A stretch of DNA of 64,000 nt. Source: Camarhynchus parvulus. Lineage: Eukaryota; Chordata; Aves; Passeriformes; Thraupidae. This document shows positions 40,990 through 51,110 of this stretch, piece after piece; position 1 is the first letter of the stretch; every line of letters begins with the position of its first letter. Under the pieces are notes generated by a model. That model did no database searches and was not told where the DNA came from. It saw nothing but the letters and a program-made list of their open reading frames with translations. Both the position numbers and the translations under genes were made by a program. The stretch lies in the NCBI RefSeq assembly GCF_901933205.1, contig NC_044601.1:27900944-27964943 (forward strand). The letters are read 5' to 3'.

Positions 40990-42933
40990 AGTCTTGGAAA
41001 ATTAAAAAAAATATGATACAAAATGAAATTTTGTGGCCACTCCCAGCATATTTGGTCTTGATGCAGCCAGTCAGACAGTGCAATCCACAGGACTCTGAAG
41101 GGGCAGAAGGGGATAGGGCTCTGTGTTCCCTCTGCCCAGAGCTGCCAACACTCTCCAAGTCTTGATGGCCAAGGCACTCCTGGATTACAGGGAACGTCCT
41201 CCAGCCTTGTGAGGACTGAACACACCCAGCTTGTCCTGGGGTGGGGCCCTCTTCAATATAGAGACAGAGCATAAAGAAACTTTTCCAAGTGGATCCCTCC
41301 CACAGGCGGGCAGTGATCCTATTTTCTGTAGGCTCACATCCCCCTGTCCTGTCCCTCACAGCCTTAAATCCTCCTGTTTCCTGATGCTGTGTCTCTATGT
41401 GACACAACTGGGGCTGTGTAGAGATGCACTCCTTCGACAGGGAGTGCGGGGAGAGGGAAGAGAGATTTCCTTCGATCCCATTCTGGGTCTGTAGGGGAAA
41501 ATCAATTCACACTCTCTTTTCCTGGGAACACAGCTCCCTCGTGAGGCAGACTTCAGCACGGCCGTTTGAGGCTCCAGGTTCATCTAAGGAATGGGATATC
41601 GCTGCAGAACCACCTGCAACACCAAGGAAGCAGACATACCCATCAAATCTCAGCGCAGGTACAAATGGGAGAAGATGTGTCTTGTAAGAGGTGAGGCTGG
41701 GGAAAGGAGGGTTAGATCCTGCTGTTTTCCAGGGAGCCCGGGTGCCCTGCTGCTCACTAGCCCTGCTTTGCTCTAGCTGCTAGTCCCAGCTGTTCTCTCA
41801 ACACCAAAAGAACCCAGACCTCACCTCTTCGCCATACTCTAAAGACTCTACTGCTTAATTCCTTAGAAATCAAATTATAGACTCCCACCCCTATAAACCC
41901 TGCTGCCCACCCAGCAGGCTTTTTTATCCCACCTGTTGATGTCATTGATGTATGGTAATTGTTCAGGGGGATCATTCTGGTGACTGTCAGCTCTGATCAG
42001 TCCATGACAAATGGTAGGACTGTGCTTCCAGCCTGGTGCAGTTCATTCTAGGTGTACTGACACCCTGTCACATGCTTCTGCTGCCAAAGGAATTGAGTAA
42101 AAAACATTGATAATATCTGTTGTAGCATACCACTTCTCTGTCCTTGACTCCAGCTGGCACAGGACTCCAGCATATCAAGTATAGCAGCACTCAGCAGCAG
42201 CGTGACATCTTCATTCAGGACACAATAGTCCCTCTTAACTTCCACCAGACTTCTGCATGGGCCATATGAGATATTTAAAATAAACTGATCATTCTTTGGG
42301 TCTCCAGTGGGTGAATCAGCCTCCAGGTGGGAGCCAGGGAATCTCAGTTCCCGCAGTATCACTGCTGGTGCAGTGTCATGGTAGCAATCAGCCTGCCATT
42401 CATCCACCCACAGTAAGGCCACAACAGAGAAATGTTCTGAGAGGCCAGACAAGCTAGTCAGCTGTTTAATCTTCTCCATATTCATGATGGCTACACTGAA
42501 AGCTCATTGGTACCCTTTTGGGCCCTTGAAGTTTGCTGTCAAGTTCACTGTCCTCCGGTAGTCAGAGGTAGTCTATGCCAAGGATACGTGAGGCCTCCAG
42601 GACTGTCCAGAATAGGGTGTTTTTGCCACAAACCCAAAAATATCAGTTAGTAGTATTAAACAACTCACATAAGGGTGAACAAAAACTGTGGAAGTCTATG
42701 CAGTAAAACCACCAACATGAGTCTCAGTAAAGAGGAGGTGCATTCTCTCATTCTGTCTCCAAAATAACTTCCCCAGCATAGTTAAGTACACAGCATTTGT
42801 ATTAACATGCTCCAGAGCTCAACAGAATGGAGAGGTATTCAGTGCGGCCAGCCAGCTTCAAAGAAACAGAAACCTGCTGATTAATGACTGCTACAGCTAT
42901 GGCATGCTCAATTCAGAACTCCCATTGGCTCAG
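40990..42933 (-). other. Possible decayed retroviral internal region
   Basis: This stretch is more G/C-rich than its left neighbour. It lies on the internal side of the LTR plus primer-binding-site-like sequence at 42934-43532, so it may be the 5' internal part of the same minus-strand element. Minus-strand frames of 145 codons (42048-42485) and 144 codons (40973-41407) are open, but I cannot assign either to a gag or pol domain. No matching second LTR was found to the left. The assignment rests on position only. Confidence 0.3.
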
Positions 42934-42951
42934 TCCACATGCTGGGTGCCA
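42934..42951 (-). promoter_or_regulatory. Primer-binding-site-like sequence (tRNA-Lys type)
   Basis: On the minus strand, seven bases after the LTR end, TGGCACCCAGCATGTGGA matches the tRNA-Lys primer site pattern TGGCGCCCAACGTGGGGC at 13 of 18 positions. Several of the differences are CpG-decay or transition type. Its position next to an LTR end argues that the LTR is a 5' LTR rather than a solo one. Confidence 0.5.
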
Positions 42952-42958
42952 AAAAGGA

Positions 42959-43532
42959 TGTGGGGGTTGACCTTGGCTGGATGTCAAGTGGCCACAAGCA
43001 GTTCTATTACTCAACAGGACGGGGAGAAAGTAAGATGAAAAAACTCATGGGTCGAGATAAAGGCAGTTCAGTGAAGAAAACCAAAGGCTGTGTGTGGAAG
43101 CAAAGAAAACAAAAATATTTATTCTCTCGTTTTCATCTTCAGGTGGTGTCCTGGGAAGGAGGGTCTCAGTATGTGCAGTGATTACTTTGGAAGACAAATG
43201 CCTTAATAACAAATCCCTCCCATGATCCTTAACTTCTTTTTTTTTTGCCAAGTACAACATCACATGGTATAAAATATCCCCTTTGATGATGAAATATCCC
43301 CTTTGTTTTGTCCTTGCTATATGTGCTCCCAAACTCTTGCCCACCTCCAGCCTACTGGCCGTTGGATGGAGTATGAATAAACAGCCTTGATGCTGTGTAA
43401 GCCCTGTTCAGCATGACCAAAACATTGGTGTGCTATCAACACCATTGTAGCTGTAAGTACAGAGAGCAGCTCTATAATGGTTGCTACCAGGAAACCATTA
43501 TACCAGGACTCCATCCCAGCCAGACCCACTCA
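42959..43532 (-). mobile_element. ERVL-like LTR (antisense), probable 5' LTR
   Basis: The + strand reads as the reverse complement of a widespread avian LTR family: 'gttgaccttggctggatg' near the left end, 'ctcatgggtcgagataaaggcag', 'gtgattactttggaagacaaatgcc', 'catcacatggtataaaatatcccc', and 'ccatcccagccag' near the right end. TG at 42959 marks one end; the other end is approximate. A 15-base unit ending in CCCCTTTG is duplicated at about 43270-43300. The TATA region of the family is eroded. Together with the adjacent primer-site-like sequence this is a decayed provirus end, not a solo LTR. Confidence 0.75.
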
Positions 43533-44600
43533 CCATGCTCGTTTGTGAGTCCAGTGTCACCCAGCTGCAATCAGAATCCCATCTCCCTCCATTTCACCCC
43601 TGCAATGTTAGGGAAAGCCCTGTCCTCTGCCATTCCAGGCTGACCCTCGCACTAAACTTTCCCTATAGCAAAGGAGGAGGCATTGAAACCTCCTTCCATG
43701 GCTCCACACAGCTGACAATTGGCACTGCTGGCCACTCTCCACTGTGCTTTGCTCCCCAAGCCCAGGGAATAGGGCAGCAACCCATTAGGTTGCTGTCCCA
43801 GCCATGAAGGTTTGTTCCTCTGCTTCCTAAAGGGCCTAGGGTTGTCTTCATCAGAGGTCTGCTTGCCCAAGAGCCTTCTGTCCCAAGCCATTTTTTGAAA
43901 GATGCAAAGACTGCAGCAGGGATGGGATCTGGCTCTCTAACAGGCCGCAGCAGGTCAATAATCCTCATGATTGCCAGCAGCTGTAGCACTGAGAAGTGGG
44001 TTACAGGTTTTGTATCTGCTCAGGGGAAACTCAATGTGCAGCTGGCCAGGCTTTCAGCAGAGGTGTGCCTTGGAGCAGCTGCCAGCTTGCAGAAAAAGTG
44101 GCAGATTTTCTCTCCCTGGGCTCTGTTGCTCGTTGCTGAGTTCAGCCAGCAGCTGTTTGTGACCCTTCTGTGAGCTGGCTCACCTGCCTCAGTCAGGCCC
44201 TGACATCTCTTCATTGATGAAGGTGTTTCCACTCAGGCAGCCTGCACGTGCCTCCTCCCATGCCAGGGAATGCTCCGCAGCCATGGGCTCCCTCTGAGGA
44301 AGGAAGCTCAGGCACAGGTGAGGGAGCTCAGCCAGGCAGTGCCCTGAAGCTCAGGCCTTAGCCCTGCTGCTGTGGGTTCTTTCTCCACTCTCCGTCCTCT
44401 TCTGGGGGCTTTGCCATCAGGCCTGTGAAGGCAGCTTTTTCACAGGAACACACTGAGAGCCCAACAAGCATCCCTCTTTGGCCGGGGCCACTGCCCAGCT
44501 GCTTTGGGATACTACCAAGCTAGCTGGGCTTCCAAAGCTGTGATTCACCTGGAATCCAGCCCTAGATGTGCTGAAAGTTCAGGGCCTGGATCCCAAAAGG
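43533..44600. other. G/C-rich unassigned stretch
   Basis: Noticeably richer in G/C than its surroundings. Several overlapping open frames occur on both strands (longest 108 codons, 43663-43989 minus and 43481-43807 plus). None is recognisable. It may be old repeat or flanking DNA of the retroviral element; nothing firm can be said. Confidence 0.4.
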
Positions 44601-47600
44601 AGCCTCTGAGGTTCCAGTGCCAATGCTGACTCCATCACCCACCTCACAGTTAAAGTTTTGCTGAGAATGAAATAGTGACAGTACTTGCTGTGCCAGGAAG
44701 AAATATTTCCCAGTCCTGGAGTTGCTTTGTTGGGCATTTCACCCTGTGGTCCTTGTAACCTAATGCTACCCATTGCAGTGGGGCAGGTTCTTCTAAAGAT
44801 CCTTTGCAGAATTAGAATGGGTCACAATATTGTGATTACAATTAGATCTTTATTATTACATAAAGTAAGTCAATTTCAGACAGAAAATCTTTTGGAAACT
44901 CTGCAATAGCATTCCAGATAACTTCAAGCATAGCAGAAATACTTAGAACAGTTGTTGCAATTCCAACACTACCTGAAGTTGGAAAAATCTTTTTGAAATG
45001 TTGTGTTTTCGAGTAAATTATCGAGTATGCTGGCAATTAGCTCCTGAGTCCCACAGTGTAATCAATGTAGAAAGAAAAAAATGCTGTATTTGATTGGCTT
45101 TGAGCTGTGATTAATTTAAGTGGAATTTGGTCATGTGACTGAAATATTGGAGGGCATGTCATTTCATTAGGGAAGATTTATGATGCTGTGAATTGATTTT
45201 AAAAACATAGAATGGAGAATATGTTCCAAACTGAAGACTGTGATTTAGCTCAGATGGTGAAAGTTGCCTTTCTTTATGGTAAAGCAACTGTCTTCATTTT
45301 CACATTCTGTTTTCAAGAAGAAATTTTCATGAAGCCATAGATCCTTTCCTCTTTCATCAAAAATCTGTTACTTGCAGTTCATGTTCTGCTAGAATATTTT
45401 TCCAGTTTAAATTATTGTAAGCATCACGGGGGGAAAAAATCAGTGAAAATGTTATTAGCAATAATAAAAATGTATCCAGCTTAAGATTTTCTATCAAAAT
45501 ACATGAATCATTCATAAAAAAACTCTAATAATGAGTTTTTAAAATTGGGAAGGTAGTCTGAATAAAAAATACACATATTTTTAGGTAGGAGAAGGGGTTG
45601 AAGGAAGGATTGTTACAAGGTCTCCCTGTTTGGCAGAGACCTTTGTGAATCCAGGAAGGTTCTAGTATAATATTAGCTTAAAAACCCAGACTCCAGAATC
45701 TACCTTGAAAACCACAGTATGTCAAAGAATGGTTACAGTTGTATATACAGAACATGTGGAAAAGTAAGGTTTCATTAAGAATAGCTTCTTAAAAGCAGGT
45801 ACTTCAAAGATATAACAGAGAAGTTCAGATGTTGTGAGAGCTCCACAAGATTTGGTGCTTGAAGATGTCAAAGATAGAATGTTAGAGGAAAATGTGCAAA
45901 AAAGTTTGAAAAGGACAGTTAAAATTTGCATTAAAGGGAAAGTCATGCAGAACAGTCAAAGAGTTTTTCCTTGTGAGATTTTCCTCCTGGCAATGTGGCC
46001 AAGAATCTGTTTAGAAGGGTATCCCATCCAACAATTTCCATTCTTTAGAACGACACTCCAGGCAAGTTTTGGTGATTAGCTTCTGATGGCTACATGCATT
46101 TAAATGTGAAAGGGTTCTGAATGACAACCAACAGATGTAAAAAAAAAAGCCAGAGATAGAAGAAGTGCATGTGCTGCTATACCTTGGACAAAAGCAATGT
46201 GATCTGTCATGCAGTTAACAATAATGCAAGAGAAAAGCATGACAGCTCAGATGGCTTAAGTATGATATAAATCAGACTAGTGGAGGTACTGCATTATTCT
46301 ACAGAACTAAAAATACCTTCTCCTGAGAGTGATACCTGCCCTATTAAATGCCTCATAAGTCTGGAAAACTCATAAAATCTTCTGCATCCCAATAAACACA
46401 GAAACACCTTGTCAAATTTACATTACCCTAATTTCATCAAACCCCATTGCACTGCTGGAACTGCAGAGGAAGCTGAAAAGATAGCAGCTGAAGAAGGTAA
46501 ACAGGGCTTCTAGCCATCTAATGCTTTCAGGCCCTGTTGTGAGGGAGAAAGGGTTATGTGGATCTGCCTAATTACTATATGCTTCTGTAGGGAAAGACCA
46601 CTTCATCTAGGTTTTTCTGCAAGTGGCATGGATATCACTTAACTGTTTTACCAGGAGTAAACAGCCCGTGCATAATTATCCCTTCCAGAGGGGAATCACG
46701 CCGTCAGTGCAGGGGACGCCGCTCCCAATTTGTTGACATTTTGCTGTGAAACCACCCTTGACAGCAAAGTGCTTTCGTGCCGCCATCAAGAGGGGGCAGC
46801 CTCTGTTAACTGCATCGCTGCGCCTCACAGCACAGCGCTGTGTCTGCCTTTCCAGGGAGCGTTTTCGTGCCAAGTTCTTGTCACATGGCCTTCTCGCCTG
46901 TTTGCTGAGCTGAGAGTTTTGTCAGAGCCGTTCAGGACACATACCTGATACCATATTCTGGACTGAGCTAGACCGTGTAAGCATCCCAGGTAATGGGGGT
47001 GATGGGGCTGGTGGCAGTTGAGAGTTACCTAAGTAGTGTGGTTTGTAATTAGGGCTGCTTCAGTCACACGGAAACCAGGACACTGATACCAGTAAGAACC
47101 AGAGTTCTGACAGAAGTTCTCATAAACTTTGGTTTTCTTCAGTCAGGTTAAATGAATCCCAACTAGTTATAAGTCTTTCATCTGATGATCTTACAGGATC
47201 ACACTGGCAGGTCTACATAAGCAGTGAAAACTGGATCTGTTATAAGGCCAGATATCACCTTTACCCATTCAAGACTGTTTTCCTTCAATTGTACATAATA
47301 ATTGTCTCCTTTTTTTTTTTCTTGTTAGAATACTGACCCTCTATTTCTAAGGCTTGAATTTCAGATTTCAGTGGGAATCCAGATGCAAGGGGCATAAATA
47401 AAAACTTCATTCAAAGACTTATGAAATATACTTAAAAGTTTTACTGCCTTCATTTATTTATGTAGAAGACCTTATTTTTTTTCCTAAGGATCTGGGTCAT
47501 AATTGAATAAATAGAAGATAAAATTCATCTCCCTGAAGTGCAGAGGTTAGCTGCAGCTCCTCGGTGATCAGTGTGGGCTCACCAACATTTCCACTGAGCT

Positions 47601-49639
47601 CACCTTCTCAGTAAGAGTGGGTCAGAAACGGATCAGGGAACTTTTAATGAAAACAAATGGAGAAGTATCTCAGCACTAAATTTAACAAGAAATCTGTGTC
47701 TCTTTGGGGTTTTTGACTCAAGAAGAGCAAAGAATGAGGAATAGTGTGTCATCAGATGCAATGGATCTTTAGATAACTGCTCTAAAAAGTGCTACACAAC
47801 TGCCGCCCCTCAGAGCTCTGCAAAGAGTGATAAAATTTGTTACCTTTGTACAGCATTCAGATACCCTGCAATTAGAAACCTAACATCTTGAGAAAACATA
47901 GAAATTACTTAGCCAGATGATGGTGAACAGATCCAGGGGTTTGCCACATCTATGATTGCACTCAGTCATAATCCAGAATCTCAGGTTTGCAATTTACATT
48001 TTTTCTCCCAGTTCAGTGCTATTGTTGGAAAATTTTTTAGTGAGTTGTCCATACTTTTCTAACATGGAATGAGGCATACAGCGGTGATTTCAACAAGCAT
48101 TAACAAGCATGCTTGTTTGTTGTTGTCGTTGTTTCAGTGACACAAAATGCAACACCTTGGATAGGCTGGAGAAAGCTCACAGGTACTTTTCTTTTCTTGA
48201 CAATAACTGAGTCTGGTGTGCTATGTCTCTTCAACGAAAAACAATGTTGATGTTGGATTTCTGCACATTATCTTACTTAGATGATGCAATTTTCATAATT
48301 TTTTCTATGTAATGTCATGCAGCCAGTCTAACTGGCTGTAAAACAAGCAGTATAGGTGCAAATGCATGTGTCCATGACTTTACTAAGGATAGATATTTCT
48401 TCATCTGGATGAGATTCAGGATAATATTAGGAAATGGAGAATAAAATATTCCCAAAGCCGCTGGAGGCCAAATGGTAGTGTTTTCTGAAATGCTTTAAAG
48501 CTGTGAAAGAAATGATCTTCCAGGTAAAATTAATCCTGTTTTTATAGTTGTCTCAATATTTCTATCAACTATTATCATATTCATGCCCCTCTGATCCCTC
48601 CAGAGGCCAGCTGTGAGAGACAGGTTTCAGGAAGCACAAAGCTAGTTATTTGCATGAATAGCATTTTCACACGTCCTCTAGCAATAGCATCTGAAAGCCT
48701 TGGGCACAGAATGTTGTCAAAAAGAGGCTCTGAACCGCAGAGACTAGGAACCATGCACAGCATTGTTAGGGCAGTAAGAGGCAGGAGAAACAAAAGGTGA
48801 AAATAGAATCACCACCACTGACTCAGCACCTCCTTCTGCTCAGAACAGCTTCAGCACAGCTTTTGGTCTGTCTTTCCTAGGGTGGCTTTTGCATAGATTA
48901 AAGTTGAGTCTTAGTATGAGGGTTGGATTTATACAATGATTATGCATTTTGCAGAACTGGGACATGGAGATGAGATCCGAATAAGTTATTAGATTGGCTC
49001 TATTTTGTGTTACTGTTGAAAAAACTTGTTAAGGAATTACATGCAACTGCTCATGCCATATATCCTGTCACTCAGATAGCAGTGGTGAGGAATTTATCCT
49101 CCACACTACCTGAAAGGGACATAATTTAGCATTTGAAGTTCTCTGGATGGTTTTGATTGTTTTTTTTTTTTTAATAGTATGGCATGTTGTAGAGATAGAT
49201 GTTTATACTCCAATAATGACTGAGTGGATGCTTTTATATGCATTTTTATGGATTACTAGTACTAATTGTTGGATTCCTGGATTATTTGCCTTTTCTCCCC
49301 CCAGGTATTCTTATTTCCTGGGTTTTTTTAATTAATATTTCCAGAAGTCAGAGTTTACACTGCAAATTTTCTTACTAATTCTGGAGGGATGAATATGCAT
49401 ATAAGTTATCTAAACCTGCTTACAATATTTCAGAATACTCTGAATGTTCTGTTTCATTTTGCCTTTGTTACAATCAAAGGAACCCATTTTCCAAGTGCAT
49501 TTTCTGCAAGCTTCTGGCTCTGTCTGCCTACAGTAGTTCACTGGTTCACTGATGAAGCAACACCACATCTGCAGCATGCATGGGATCTTCCTGTGATGAG
49601 ATAATTTCAGTTAAGCAGGTGCAACCTGTGTCAAACAGT
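44601..49639. other. Intergenic, no gene; contains a small CpG-rich patch
   Basis: No gene or clear transposable element recognised. The CpG-rich patch at about 46685-46935 stands out and is described as a finding. A short inverted repeat AAAAACTC...GAGTTTTT lies at about 45518-45540. The stretch at about 44985-45200 resembles conserved non-coding DNA in composition. Confidence 0.55.
46685..46935. promoter_or_regulatory. Small CpG-rich patch with CTCF-like motif
   Basis: About 250 bp contain more than ten CpG dinucleotides, while the flanks have almost none. TCAAGAGGGGGCA at 46786-46798 agrees with the CTCF core consensus CCASYAGRKGGCR at about 10 of 13 positions. No TATA box, splice site or coding frame defines a gene here. 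The function is unproven. Confidence 0.3.
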
Positions 49640-50272
49640 TGTAGTGGGTTAACCCCAGCAGGCAACTCCGTACCAAGGAGGTGTTCACTCACACTCTGCC
49701 CCATGGTGGGATGAGTAAGAAAAAGAAAGAGGAAAAAAGAGGCAAGACTTGTGGTCTGAGATAAGAGCAGTTTGATAATTGAAACAAAGTGAAGATAACA
49801 TCAACAATAATAAAAGTAGCAACAACAATAATAATAGTAGCAACAACAACAATGAAAACAAAAACAACAACAGTAATAAATAGGAGAGAGAAAAAAGGAT
49901 ACAACGGAATAAAAACAAGTGAAGCCCAATGCAATTGCACACCACCTGCAGGTTGGTGCCCAGCATGTCCCTGAGCAGTGACTGGTGACACCTGCCCAGC
50001 TCCCCTCAGTTTAAACACTGAACAGGACATTCTGTGTGATGGAAAATCCCTTCGTCCTGTTAGCATCAGCTGTTCTGGCTGTGTCCCCTCCCAGTTTTGT
50101 GTGAACCTAGTCATGTGGCAGAGCATGGGAAACTGAAAAGGCTTTGATTTAGAGCAAGAACTACTTAGCAAAAGCTGAAATATCAGTGTTACCAACATTA
50201 TTCTACTACTGAATCCAAAACACACTGTACCATCTATTAAGACAAAAATTAACTCCATCCCAGCAAAAAACA
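49640..50272 (-). mobile_element. ERVL-like LTR (antisense), second copy
   Basis: The + strand is the reverse complement of a common avian LTR. It opens TGTAGTGGGTTAACCCCAGC and has 'acttgtggtctgagataagagcagtttgataattgaaa', an AAC/AAT trinucleotide run (49797-49880), 'caattgcacaccacctgcagg', 'ggctgtgtcccctcccag', 'atcagtgttaccaacattattct', and closes 'ccatcccagcaaaaaaca'. The long minus-strand open frames through it are by-products of this LTR. No clear target duplication was found, so the right edge may lie a few bases further out. Confidence 0.8.
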
Positions 50273-50284
50273 GGTAAGGATCCA

Positions 50285-51110
50285 CATCTTATCCCATTTT
50301 TGTCATGCCAGATCCTATGCTGCCCATTGCCTTTCCCATATTTTGACTGATGTACCTACTGCTGTCATTCCTTAAGTCTATGGAGCTTCCCTGTAAGGGT
50401 CTGTTGAATTCATTTAGTCCGTGACCCTGGGCCATCACAACAATCAGGCAGGAAAGATGGTGCGTAGTACCCAGTTGGTGCATGTTGTAGACAACTCTGA
50501 TTCCATCACCACTGTGCTCATTGAGTTCCACCAAAGTCCATTCCTCATTAACGTGGCGATTGAAAGTCTGGAGTTGTGGAGATGGATATTGTGAGGCACC
50601 CGATGTGATGAAGGGTGGGCAGCAGCCATAGAAATGATAATACACAGTATGTGTATATACATATATATATTTTTTTTACATATATATTTATCTGTATATA
50701 TACATATAGTAAATAACATCATACCATTTTAATTCATTGGCCAAAATGAAATGAAACCCCCCTGAGGTACACACTGGACTTCCTCATCCTCCTGCATTAT
50801 CCACCGTGTGCACCTAGGGTCTTCAGAAAAGCATCCCACAGATGGGTTTACCTATGCTTAAGGCAGGGACAACCCAAACTGTTACATTATCCCTTTTGGG
50901 TCAGTATGTATGGCACAGCCCCACAGATGTGGAAATCCCTGGGCCGCAGATAAACTCAGACAGTTCCATCCAACTGGAACTGCTGCTTATCCCACTTGGA
51001 ATAAGCAAGTGGAATAAACACTGTGGCCCGCTTATCCCACTTGGAAGTAGCAATTGCAACTCCTGCCTTTAGAAGCGTAGAAAGATGCTTTCAAGTGAAC
51101 TTCATTACAG
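50285..51110 (-). other. Possible decayed retroviral internal sequence 5' of the LTR
   Basis: On the minus strand this stretch lies upstream of the 49640-50272 LTR, where the 3' internal part of a provirus would be if that LTR is the 3' one. A minus-strand frame of 118 codons (50289-50645) adjoins the LTR. An A/T microsatellite (about 50650-50705) and a duplicated 17-mer (50985-51001 and 51030-51046) interrupt it. The assignment rests on position; no domain was identified with confidence. Confidence 0.35.
50650..50705. repeat. TA-rich microsatellite
   Basis: Alternating TA/CATA units with a central run of eight T, for example 'gtatatacatatatatat' and 'ctgtatatatacatatag'. Confidence 0.9.

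Noticed and set aside
42048..42485. 145-codon minus-strand open frame as a host gene
   Set aside because: No start context, splice signals or known domain; its position beside a provirus end makes decayed retroviral or chance sequence more likely. It is kept only as a possible internal remnant.
42934..50272. The two ERVL-like LTRs as 5' and 3' ends of one provirus
   Set aside because: Both are on the minus strand, but the primer-site-like sequence puts the internal side of the right-hand-edge LTR at lower coordinates, and the other LTR has its possible internal sequence at higher coordinates. The geometry does not fit a single element.
49689..50285. 198-codon minus-strand open frame, the longest in the window
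   Set aside because: It runs through an ERVL-like LTR, including its ATT-type microsatellite that reads as Leu/Ile/Val runs. It is a by-product of non-coding LTR sequence.
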